This document shows, one piece after another, positions 45,521 to 53,367 of a stretch of DNA of 64,000 nt (its first letter is position 1; each line of letters starts with the position of its first letter). The position numbers and the translations under genes are program-made. The notes under the pieces are model-generated. The model did not search any database. It saw nothing but the letters and a program-made list of their open reading frames with translations, and had not been told where the DNA came from. The DNA is from Rhizobium indicum. GTDB taxonomy: Bacteria > Pseudomonadota > Alphaproteobacteria > Rhizobiales > Rhizobiaceae. The DNA is taken from the NCBI RefSeq assembly GCF_005862305.2, contig NZ_CP054021.1, positions 2,994,501 to 3,058,500 on the forward strand, read 5' to 3'.

Positions 45521-47149
45521 TCACCAATCGAGGCGCAGGAGAGACACGCCTTGACGCGGTAGGGAGACCTTGAGGGCGATCTTGCCGTCATCAACCTTGA
45601 CCGACGTCTCACCGTCGATCTCGGCGAGCTTTCCCGAGGCTTCCAGTCTGGCATAGTCTTCGCCGGCCGGATTCTGCGGCTTGCCCATCGCTTTCCAGAC
45701 GCCGAAGGCGTTGGAATGCTCCTCGTCCATCCTGAAATGCTTGAGCGAGGCGGACTTGTCGCCCCAGCCGTCGAGATTGACCGTGATATTGGCGGACGGC
45801 CCGGCTTCATCATCGTCGTGGTAGTGCCAGACGAGAATGGAAACACCCTTGTCGTCGCGGGTTGCCACGACGTTGACATCGGGCTTGCCGCGAACGCCAT
45901 GGCTCATGATATCTTCGATGTCGCGGCGATAATCGCTTTCCGATTCCAGCCATTCGCCGCCGAGTTTGCCGAGCATGCGGAAGCCGTTGAGAACAGCCTT
46001 GTCGACGCCGTTAGTAGCAAGATCGCGGAAGCCGTCGAAATAGGGCTGGTCGTCGAAGAGAAAGGCCCAGGTCACCGCGCCTTCGATGTGGATGTTGGCG
46101 CGTCTTGCAAGCTCATAAGTGCGGATCATGCTCTCGACGACATAGACGCCGTAGAGCGGGCCGTTGCGATAGCCGTTCTGGGGATGAACGCGTGCGGAGC
46201 AGGCTGCACAGCCTTCCGGATCGGATTCGCCGATCACCACGGGCAGGTGCCGGAGTTCCGGAAACTCATTGATGATGGCAAGGTTCGTCTCGATGTCGCG
46301 GAGCTGCTTGTGCAGGCCCATCCGCACATGACCCTCGTAGATCACAGGATTGCCCTTGGCGTGGAAGGCGAGGAAATCGATCGGCGACTTGTTGTCGACC
46401 ACGTGCTTGAGGAAGGCGCGCAGAAAGGTCTGGGCTTTTTCGTTGGCAAAGGCGCCGCAGGTGTGCGGCCCGCCGACGCGGGCATTCGGAAGCGCGCGTT
46501 TCAAGGCCTTGGCGCTGACGTCATACATTTCGCAGAACTGCGGGATGGTGCCGGTCCAGTAGTGACCGTCCGGCTCGTTCCAGACTTCCCACGGCCAGCT
46601 TGAAACGACGTCCTTGCCATATCTTTCGGCCAGATGGCGCGCCCATGCTTCGATCAGGTCGCCCCATTTCTTCAGGTCGTTTGGCGGGGCCGTCCAGCCG
46701 GTGGTGATCGTTGCGTATTTGTCGGCCGGCTCCCATTGGTGGCGATAGGGACCGTCGAAATCGGAGAGCGCTTCGGGCGTGAAGCCGATCTGGATGAGCG
46801 GAATGTTGCCGGCTTCGACATAGGTGTCGAAGATCTTGTCGATGACCGTCCAATCATAGACCGGATTGCCGTTCGCATCCTCGGTATAGGCATTGGTCGA
46901 ACCCCATTTGAGGGCAGGCAGGCCATCGCCGCTGGTCAGAAGATTGTGCGCGCGGATGCGGGGTGGCTCGGGGCTGAGTTCTGTCAGTTCCTTGAGCAGC
47001 TTCCTGCCATGCGGGGAGTAAGTGTAGTTCGGCTCGTCGTATCCGAACCAGTTCCACAAGGGTTCGTATTTGCCGGTCGGCCGGTTGGCGTGAACGGAGA
47101 TTGTCACGTCATAGGGGCTGCTCATCCTGGTGTCCTCTTGAACGGTCAT
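45521..47149 (-). CDS. Glycoside hydrolase family 39-like glycosidase
   Basis: A 542-residue (alpha/beta)8 glycosidase resembling GH39 beta-xylosidases. The acid/base Glu lies in WEVWNEPDGHYW, with the Asn-Glu-Pro signature of clan GH-A. A C-terminal beta domain starts near 430. There is no signal peptide, so it is cytoplasmic and would cleave imported oligosaccharides. The ATG at 47149 has GGGAGGAGG 7 nt upstream; a second ATG at 47125 is less likely. It is divergent from the importer operon it probably serves. Confidence 0.83.
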   Translation of the reverse strand: MTVQEDTRMSSPYDVTISVHANRPTGKYEPLWNWFGYDEPNYTYSPHGRKLLKELTELSPEPPRIRAHNLLTSGDGLPALKWGSTNAYTEDANGNPVYDWTVIDKIFDTYVEAGNIPLIQIGFTPEALSDFDGPYRHQWEPADKYATITTGWTAPPNDLKKWGDLIEAWARHLAERYGKDVVSSWPWEVWNEPDGHYWTGTIPQFCEMYDVSAKALKRALPNARVGGPHTCGAFANEKAQTFLRAFLKHVVDNKSPIDFLAFHAKGNPVIYEGHVRMGLHKQLRDIETNLAIINEFPELRHLPVVIGESDPEGCAACSARVHPQNGYRNGPLYGVYVVESMIRTYELARRANIHIEGAVTWAFLFDDQPYFDGFRDLATNGVDKAVLNGFRMLGKLGGEWLESESDYRRDIEDIMSHGVRGKPDVNVVATRDDKGVSILVWHYHDDDEAGPSANITVNLDGWGDKSASLKHFRMDEEHSNAFGVWKAMGKPQNPAGEDYARLEASGKLAEIDGETSVKVDDGKIALKVSLPRQGVSLLRLDW

Positions 47150-47251
47150 GCCAAAGCCTCCTCCCGAAAGCAGGCGACCTGTCTGGTGATGAAGTGCGGC
47201 CTCTTGGGAGGGGCGCCGCGCTCGCCGCAAAAGCTAAGCGAAATGCTCACT

Positions 47252-47261
47252 TTGTCAATAA
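47252..47261 (+). promoter_or_regulatory. Candidate operator TTRTCRATAA, site 3
   Basis: TTGTCAATAA, identical to site 1, about 100 nt upstream of the GH39 start. Confidence 0.45.
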
Positions 47262-47356
47262 TATAAAAAAGCAGATCGTCGCCACGCGGCAAAAACACCT
47301 GAAAATGCGCTATTTTTTATGGCCGGCAAAATTATCAGTTGCCGTTTCTCAAAAAA

Positions 47357-47366
47357 TTGTCGATAA
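47357..47366 (+). promoter_or_regulatory. Candidate operator TTRTCRATAA, site 4
   Basis: TTGTCGATAA, one base from sites 1 and 3, about 135 nt upstream of the importer binding-protein start. Confidence 0.42.
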
Positions 47367-47500
47367 CTATGGCGTGAGTTCGCCCACCGCCGAGGAGTGC
47401 ATGTGTCCCTGCGGCATGTGCAGGCAGGGTTCGCTGGACGCTATCGTCAATTGATTACGGGAAGCGCTCGCCGTGGCGAGTTGAGGAGGAGGAACATCCG

Positions 47501-49402
47501 ATGAAGTTCCGTAAATATGCAGCCATTGCCTTATTGTCTCTCATGGCCCTTCCGGCATCTGCGCAGGATTTCATTGCCGGCATACCGCGCAACGAAACGC
47601 TGATCATTCAGGGCACGCCGCAGCAGAATGCCGACTGGTTCAACGTCTGGGCTCCGGGCGGCGGGGCGGCGGCAAACCTCAACGGCCTGCAGCAGCTGAC
47701 CACCGATACGCTGTGGTTCATCAATCCCGAGGGCGGCAAGGATGCCTGGCAGAATGCGCTGGCCAGCGAACCGCCGAGCTACAATGCCGATTTCACCGAG
47801 ATGACGGTGAAATTGCGCAAGGGCATCTTCTGGAGCGACGGCGTCGAATTCACCAGCGACGACGTGGTCTATACCGTGCAGACGCAGATCGACCATCCCG
47901 GCATGGCCTGGAGCGCGCCCTTCACCGTCAATGTCGCGAGCATGGAAAATCCGGATCCGCAGACCGTCGTCTTTCATCTGAAAAAGCCGAACTCGCGCTT
48001 CCACACGCTTTTCACGGTGCGCTGGAATGCCGCCTGGATCATGCCGAAGCACGTCTTCGAGAAGGCCGCAGATCCGCTGTCGTTCAATAATAATCCGCCG
48101 GTTTCGCTCGGGCCCTACCAGCTGCAGAGCTATGACAAGGGCGGCAACTGGACGATCTGGAAGCTGCGTGACGACTGGCAGCGCACGTCGATCGGCCTGG
48201 CTGCGGCACAACCGCCCGAGGTCAAATACGTCGTCTATCGGGCCGCCGGCAATCCAGAAGCGCGCGTCATCGAACAGCGCAACCACAATCTCGACGTCAT
48301 CAACGACATGGCGCCCGAGGGCATGTTCTCGATCATGCGCGACAGCAAGAGCACGGCCTCCTGGCTAAAGGGCTTTCCTTTCGCGCATCCGGACCCGACG
48401 CTGCCTTCCGTTCTCTTCAATACGAAGAAGGCGCCCTTCGACAACAAGGACGTGCGCTGGGCTCTCGCGTTGCTGATCGATATCCGCGAAGTGGCGCTCG
48501 GTTCCTACCGAGGCGCGGCCAATATCGCCGCCCTTGCCACGCCGCCGACGGGTTCTGCCCCCGACGATTATTACGCACCGATGCAGGACTGGCTGACGAA
48601 TTTCGAGCTCGACACCGGGTCTCGCAAGATCAAGCCCTACGATCCGAACATCTCGGCGCAGATCGCCAATATGGTGCGTAGTCAATGGGCCGATCAGATC
48701 CCGACCGATCCGGCCAAGCTGCAGCGCACATTCGGCTTCGGCTGGTGGAAGAAGGACGTTCAGGCTGCAACCGAGCTGCTGCAGAAGGCAGGCTTCAAGA
48801 AAAGCGGCCGCCAGTGGGTGAAGCCTGACGGCACGCCCTTTACGATCCGGCTGCAGGTGGAAGGCGATGCCATCCCGACGCTTGCCCGCGCCGGCACGGT
48901 GATCGCCCAGCAATGGACGCAAGCCGGCATCGCCACCAAGGTCGATGTCGCCGGCCCGACCAATGGCCAACGCCTCGGCACCGGCGATTTCGAGACCGCC
49001 ATCTACTGGAGCATCGAGACTTGGGGCGGTCATCCCGACCTCTCCTTCTTCCTCGACAGCTATCATTCGGAGTTCATCAAGCCGGTCGGGCAGATCCAGC
49101 CGCCGCGCAATCTTCAACGCTGGCAGGATCCGCGTCTCGACCAGCTGATCGAGAAGAACCGATCGATCGCCTTCGATTCGCCGGATGTCGCCAAGCTCGG
49201 CCAGGACTTCCTGAAGCTTGCCGTCGAGGAAATGCCGATGATCCCGCTGATGGCCTACAACAAGTTCGCGCCGCTCGATACGACCTATTGGACCAACTAT
49301 CCGAGCGCGGACAACCCCTATTCGGCCTCGGGTCCGAACTGGTCGAACATCCGCTACATGGTGGTCGGGCTGAAGGCCAATCCGGATGCGCCGAAGCCTT
49401 GA
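47501..49402 (+). CDS. ABC solute-binding protein, family 5, probably oligosaccharide-specific
   Basis: A 633-residue periplasmic receptor with a Sec signal (KFRKYAAIALLSLMALPASA, cut before QDF). The long chain and mature start (GIPRNETLIIQGTPQQNADWF) resemble Opp/Dpp-type receptors that bind oligosaccharides, such as xylo- or cello-oligosaccharide receptors, rather than di-peptide receptors. It heads a five-gene importer and is divergent from the GH39 glycosidase. The sugar ligand is inferred from context. Confidence 0.87.
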   Translation: MKFRKYAAIALLSLMALPASAQDFIAGIPRNETLIIQGTPQQNADWFNVWAPGGGAAANLNGLQQLTTDTLWFINPEGGKDAWQNALASEPPSYNADFTEMTVKLRKGIFWSDGVEFTSDDVVYTVQTQIDHPGMAWSAPFTVNVASMENPDPQTVVFHLKKPNSRFHTLFTVRWNAAWIMPKHVFEKAADPLSFNNNPPVSLGPYQLQSYDKGGNWTIWKLRDDWQRTSIGLAAAQPPEVKYVVYRAAGNPEARVIEQRNHNLDVINDMAPEGMFSIMRDSKSTASWLKGFPFAHPDPTLPSVLFNTKKAPFDNKDVRWALALLIDIREVALGSYRGAANIAALATPPTGSAPDDYYAPMQDWLTNFELDTGSRKIKPYDPNISAQIANMVRSQWADQIPTDPAKLQRTFGFGWWKKDVQAATELLQKAGFKKSGRQWVKPDGTPFTIRLQVEGDAIPTLARAGTVIAQQWTQAGIATKVDVAGPTNGQRLGTGDFETAIYWSIETWGGHPDLSFFLDSYHSEFIKPVGQIQPPRNLQRWQDPRLDQLIEKNRSIAFDSPDVAKLGQDFLKLAVEEMPMIPLMAYNKFAPLDTTYWTNYPSADNPYSASGPNWSNIRYMVVGLKANPDAPKP

Positions 49403-49414
49403 TCGAGGCACAAC

Positions 49415-49447
49415 AAAGGAAACAGCCGGCCGCCGGCTGTTTCCTTT
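49415..49447 (+). promoter_or_regulatory. Strong intercistronic hairpin after the binding-protein gene
   Basis: Perfect 16-bp arms AAAGGAAACAGCCGGC and its complement, separated by one base (so the real loop takes the last few pairs). It starts 13 nt after the stop and ends 22 nt before the permease ATG. Followed by TTTCTG. A partial terminator that favours binding-protein excess is likely. Confidence 0.72.
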
Positions 49448-49469
49448 CTGCTATTGAAGGGTCGATGTC

Positions 49470-50474
49470 ATGAACGGCTTTCTGATCTATGCGGCAAAAC
49501 GCTTTCTGCAATTTCTCTTCGTGGTCTTCACCGGCATCACGCTGGCCTTCCTGATCGCGCATTTTTCGCCGGTCGATCCGATCGAGCAGACCGTATCGCT
49601 GTTGACGAGCTTCGGCTCCACCGATCCACAGGCCGTCGAAATCCTTCGCGAATCGCTGCGCGAGCTCTACGGTACCGGCGGACCGCTGCTGGAGCAGTAT
49701 TTCACCTTCTGGGGCCGCGTCCTGACCGGCGATTTCGGCCCGTCGCTTTCCTCTTTCCCGACCCCCGTGATGACCGTTATCGGCCGTGCACTGCCCTGGA
49801 CCGTCGGGCTTCTGACGCTTGCAACGATCATTTCCTGGATCATCGGGAATTTTCTCGGCGCGCTTGCCGGCTATTTCCGCAGCAGCAAGCTGCTGAAGGT
49901 TGCCGGCATCGTCATCATGGCGCTGCAGCCGATCCCGACCTACATCATCGGTCTCAGCCTGGTGATCCTCTTCGGTTTCATCTGGCCGATCCTGCCAATC
50001 AGCGACGGCGCCCAGGTCAATCTCGCGCCGGCCTTCAACTGGGCCTTCATCAGCTCGGTGATCGAACACGGCATCCTGCCGGCCCTGACCCTCGTGCTCG
50101 TCGGCATCGGCGGCTGGTTCATCTCGATGCGCTCGCTGGTTTCCAACATCGTCACCGACGACCACGTCGTCTATGCCGAACTTGGCGGCGTGCGCTCGCG
50201 CAGCATCTTTTCGCAATATGTGGCGCGCAACGCCATGCTGCCGCAAGTCACCGGCCTGGCACTCAGTCTCGGCAACGTCTTCGGCGGCGCCGTCATCGTC
50301 GAATTCGTCTTCAATTATCCGGGGATCGGCAAGCTTCTGATCTCCGGCATCTATTCCGGCGACTACAGCCTCGTGCTCGGTGTCACCACCATCGCCATCA
50401 TCGCGGTTGCCGCCGCGGTCTTCGTGATCGACATCATCTATCCGCTGATCGATCCGCGCGTGAAACTGGGGTAA
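49470..50474 (+). CDS. ABC transporter permease, DppB/OppB type
   Basis: A 334-residue permease with six membrane helices. The N-terminus FLIYAAKRFLQFLFVVFTGI is the family's first helix, and the EAA loop reads VYAELGGVRSRSIFSQYVARNAMLP around 231-255. It pairs with the next permease, which begins 3 nt later. Confidence 0.92.
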   Translation: MNGFLIYAAKRFLQFLFVVFTGITLAFLIAHFSPVDPIEQTVSLLTSFGSTDPQAVEILRESLRELYGTGGPLLEQYFTFWGRVLTGDFGPSLSSFPTPVMTVIGRALPWTVGLLTLATIISWIIGNFLGALAGYFRSSKLLKVAGIVIMALQPIPTYIIGLSLVILFGFIWPILPISDGAQVNLAPAFNWAFISSVIEHGILPALTLVLVGIGGWFISMRSLVSNIVTDDHVVYAELGGVRSRSIFSQYVARNAMLPQVTGLALSLGNVFGGAVIVEFVFNYPGIGKLLISGIYSGDYSLVLGVTTIAIIAVAAAVFVIDIIYPLIDPRVKLG

Positions 50475-50477
50475 TCC

Positions 50478-51338
50478 GTGATGTTCAAAGTCCTCAGAGA
50501 CCTGCTGCGCTACAACAAGGAGTTCCTGCTCGGAACCGTCCTGATCTCTATCATCCTGGCGCTGATCGTGGCGTCGTTCTTCTCGCCCTATGACGAGAAT
50601 GCCATCTATGTCGTCGCGCCCGACATGCCGCCTTCGGCCGAATTCTGGCTCGGCACCACCTCGCGCGGCCAGGAGGTTTTCTGGCAGATCGCCGCCTCGA
50701 TGCGCAACACGCTGTTCTTCGGCATCATCGTCGCCTTCGTCAGCCGCATCATCGCCATCGCCGTCGGGCTGATCTCCGGCTATATCGGTGGGCGAACCGA
50801 CCAGATCATCATGGCGGTCAACGATACGCTCGGCGCACTGCCGAACATTCCGATCCTGCTGCTTCTGGTCTTCGTGCTCCGCGACCAGATGACGTGGTTC
50901 ATGCTGGCGATCACCGCAGCATTGCTCGGATGGACGCACGACAGCCGCCTGATCCGTTCCGTCGCCCTGTCTCTGCGTCAGCGGGAATTCACCCGGCACG
51001 CGGTCTTCTCGGGCATGCGCACACCGCAGATCCTCATCCGCGAACACCTGCCCTATGTCATGCCGATCGTCTTCTTCACGACGATGAACAACATGATCTG
51101 GGCGATCGGTCTCGAGGTGACGCTCTCGGTGCTCGGATTTTCCGACATCAACCGGCCGACGATCGGCGGCATGATCTACTGGGCCAATGCGCATTCCGCG
51201 ATGGTATCGGGCATATGGTGGTGGGTCGCCTTTCCGATGCTCTTCGTCGTCATCCTGTTCCTCGGCCTGTTCATGCTGGCCATGTCGGTCAACGAATATA
51301 TCGACCCGCGTTCGCGGCTCGCCCGCATGGGAGCTTGA
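50478..51338 (+). CDS. ABC transporter permease, DppC/OppC type
   Basis: A 286-residue permease with the DppC layout: short cytoplasmic start, first helix near 17-35, a periplasmic loop with FWLGTTSRGQEVFWQIAASM, and an EAA-like loop RHAVFSGMRTPQILIREHLPY near 174-194. It is tightly linked to the upstream permease and the downstream ATPase. Confidence 0.92.
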   Translation: MMFKVLRDLLRYNKEFLLGTVLISIILALIVASFFSPYDENAIYVVAPDMPPSAEFWLGTTSRGQEVFWQIAASMRNTLFFGIIVAFVSRIIAIAVGLISGYIGGRTDQIIMAVNDTLGALPNIPILLLLVFVLRDQMTWFMLAITAALLGWTHDSRLIRSVALSLRQREFTRHAVFSGMRTPQILIREHLPYVMPIVFFTTMNNMIWAIGLEVTLSVLGFSDINRPTIGGMIYWANAHSAMVSGIWWWVAFPMLFVVILFLGLFMLAMSVNEYIDPRSRLARMGA

Positions 51339-51342
51339 GGAG

Positions 51343-52377
51343 ATGCAGAACCTGATGAGGACGCAGCCTTTGACCCTTGCTGAAAACGCCATGGACGCAC
51401 TGACGATCGACGGGCTGAAATGCTATTACGTCAACGATTATTTCGGTGTGCGGCGGGAAATCCGCGCAGTCGACGATATCAGCCTGACCATCCGCAAGAA
51501 CGAGATCTACGGCATTGCCGGCGAATCCTCGAGCGGCAAGACATCGTTGATCAAGACGCTGGCCGGCGCCATCCGCCCGCCGATGCGCGTCGTCGGCGGG
51601 ACGGTGAAATTCAATTTTGCCGACGGGCCGATCGATGTCTATGGCGAACCGGCGAAGATGAAGGCGGCACGCTGGCGTCACCTTTCCTACATTATGCAGG
51701 GCTCGATGAACGTGCTGAACCCGGTCAGAAGGGTCAAACACGCCTTCACCGATTTCGCCTCCCGCCATATGAACCTCGATCCCGCCGCCTTCCGCGCGCG
51801 CGTCGAGGCGCATCTTGCCAGGCTGCATCTCGATCCTCATGTGCTCGAGGCCTTTCCGCATCAGCTTTCAGGCGGCATGCGCCAGCGCCTGACCATTGCT
51901 CTCGCCACTGTCTGCGAGCCGGAATTCATCATCGCCGACGAGCCGACGACGGCGCTCGACGTGCTCGTGCAGCAGGACGTGTTGGCGCTGATCAAGGAAG
52001 TGCAGGCCCGCTTGCAGTCCTCGGTCATCTTCGTGACCCACGACATGTCCGTGCATGCCGCCATCACCGACCGGTTGGCCATCATGTATGCGGGACGGCT
52101 GGCGGAGGAGGGGCCGACGCAGGCGATCTTCGACAATCCCCAGCATCCCTATACCGTTCACCTGATCGGCAGCCTGCCACGCATCGGTGATGTCTCGACG
52201 CGAAAGAGCCTTAAGGGCAAGCCGCCGGCACTTTCGGATCCGCCTTCGGGATGCCGTTTCCATCCGCGCTGTCCGATCGCGATCGACAAATGCGCACGTG
52301 AAGTGCCGGCCATGCTGCCGAGCGCGACGGGAGGGCGGGTCGCATGCTTCCGTGCCGGGGAGTACCAGATCCAATGA
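51343..52377 (+). CDS. ABC transporter ATP-binding protein, DppD/OppD type
   Basis: A 344-residue ATPase. Walker A is GESSSGKTSLIK, an unusual Ser-rich version (most have GESGSGKS), and the signature is LSGGMRQRLTIALA; Walker B is EFIIADEPTTALD. The C-terminal oligopeptide-type domain has the Fe-S-like cysteine motif CRFHPRCPIAIDKC. Start uncertain: ATG at 51343 abuts AGGAG, ATG at 51355 is 12 nt from it. Confidence 0.9.
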   Translation: MQNLMRTQPLTLAENAMDALTIDGLKCYYVNDYFGVRREIRAVDDISLTIRKNEIYGIAGESSSGKTSLIKTLAGAIRPPMRVVGGTVKFNFADGPIDVYGEPAKMKAARWRHLSYIMQGSMNVLNPVRRVKHAFTDFASRHMNLDPAAFRARVEAHLARLHLDPHVLEAFPHQLSGGMRQRLTIALATVCEPEFIIADEPTTALDVLVQQDVLALIKEVQARLQSSVIFVTHDMSVHAAITDRLAIMYAGRLAEEGPTQAIFDNPQHPYTVHLIGSLPRIGDVSTRKSLKGKPPALSDPPSGCRFHPRCPIAIDKCAREVPAMLPSATGGRVACFRAGEYQIQ

Positions 52378-53261
52378 GCAGCAATCTCCTCGAACTCGAC
52401 CATGTGACCAAGCTCTTTCCGATCGGCGGTTTCTTCTCGCGCGAAAAGATGAAGGCGGTCGACGATGTCAGCTTCGCGCTCAGCGCCGACAAGCCCGAGA
52501 TATTCACGATCGTCGGCGAATCCGGCTCCGGAAAATCGACGCTGGCGAAGATGATCCTCGGCAGCGAAAAGGCCGATCGGGGCAGTATTCATTTCGACGG
52601 CACGGATGTGAAGGCGGTCCGGTCCCGCAGGGATCGCGAGGCTTTCATGGCCAAGGTCCAGCCGGTCTTCCAAAATCCGTTCGAGGCCTTCAATCCGCTG
52701 ACCCGGATCGACGAGTATCTGCTGGCCACCGCCCATCGCTTCAAAGGAGCAAATAGCCGCGCCGAGAAAGAGGCGCTTGCCGACTTTGCCCTCCAACGCG
52801 TCGGCCTGTCGATGGCGGAGATAAAGGGCCGCTTCTCGCACGAGCTTTCAGGCGGCCAATTGCAGCGCATCGCGGTCGCCCGTGCGCTGATACCCGAGCC
52901 GAAGCTGATCGTGGCGGACGAGCCGGTCTCGATGGTCGACGCATCGCTTCGCATGTCGATCGTCAATCTCTTCCGCGATCTGCGTGATGCTCTCAACGTC
53001 TCGATCGTCTACATCACCCATGACCTTGCGACGGCCTATTACATTTCCGACCGTGTGGTGATCATGCGCAAGGGCGTGGTGGTGGAAAGCGGCGATGCCA
53101 GGGACGTGCTGGAAAATCCGAAACACGCCTATTCGATCGCCTTGAAGAACGCGGTCCTGCCGCCCAATCCGCGTGAGGCATCGGCGATCCTGCGCCTGCG
53201 GCAGCGCGCTGCCGAGACAAATGAAGCCACTTCCGGCAGTGGCGACCGCCTTGCCAGGTGA
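52374..53261 (+). CDS. ABC transporter ATP-binding protein, DppF/OppF type
   Basis: A 295-residue ATPase that starts within the stop of its partner (ATGA overlap). Walker A GESGSGKSTLAKMIL, signature LSGGQLQRIAVARAL, Walker B LIVADEPVSMVD (Val-Ser-Met instead of the usual Thr-Ser-Ala-Leu) and YITHDLATAYYIS are present. The usual C-terminal Cys-containing domain is short here. It completes the five-gene importer. Confidence 0.9.
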   Translation: MSSNLLELDHVTKLFPIGGFFSREKMKAVDDVSFALSADKPEIFTIVGESGSGKSTLAKMILGSEKADRGSIHFDGTDVKAVRSRRDREAFMAKVQPVFQNPFEAFNPLTRIDEYLLATAHRFKGANSRAEKEALADFALQRVGLSMAEIKGRFSHELSGGQLQRIAVARALIPEPKLIVADEPVSMVDASLRMSIVNLFRDLRDALNVSIVYITHDLATAYYISDRVVIMRKGVVVESGDARDVLENPKHAYSIALKNAVLPPNPREASAILRLRQRAAETNEATSGSGDRLAR

Positions 53262-53282
53262 AGCGCAGTTTCTGAGCTTCAC
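53258..53282 (+). terminator. Candidate terminator of the importer operon
   Basis: GTGAAGC/GCTTCAC (7 bp) with an inner CAG/CTG extension overlaps the stop codon of the last ATPase gene and is followed by GGTTTAAAT. No long T-run. Confidence 0.5.
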
Positions 53283-53367
53283 GGTTTAAATCGTCGCGAC
53301 GACCCGGAACGCGTCGCTCCGTCTTTGCGGTTCCAATTCCATCGATTTGCGGGCATGGTCTCGCGCG

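Larger units (their letters stand above)
47150..47500. other. Divergent promoter region (GH39 / importer operon)
   Basis: This 351-nt stretch contains no gene I can support. It is AT-rich around 47250-47275 and 47300-47365 and holds two candidate operator sites (47252 and 47357). A small 6-bp hairpin CTCGCC/GGCGAG (47467-47480) lies before the GAGGAGGAGG ribosome-binding site of the binding-protein gene. Confidence 0.5.

Noticed and set aside
49077..51392. A 771-codon antisense open frame across the importer permeases
   Set aside because: Opposite to verified permeases; repetitive charged translation (strings of Asp, Glu, His, Arg) is what reversed membrane-helix codons give.
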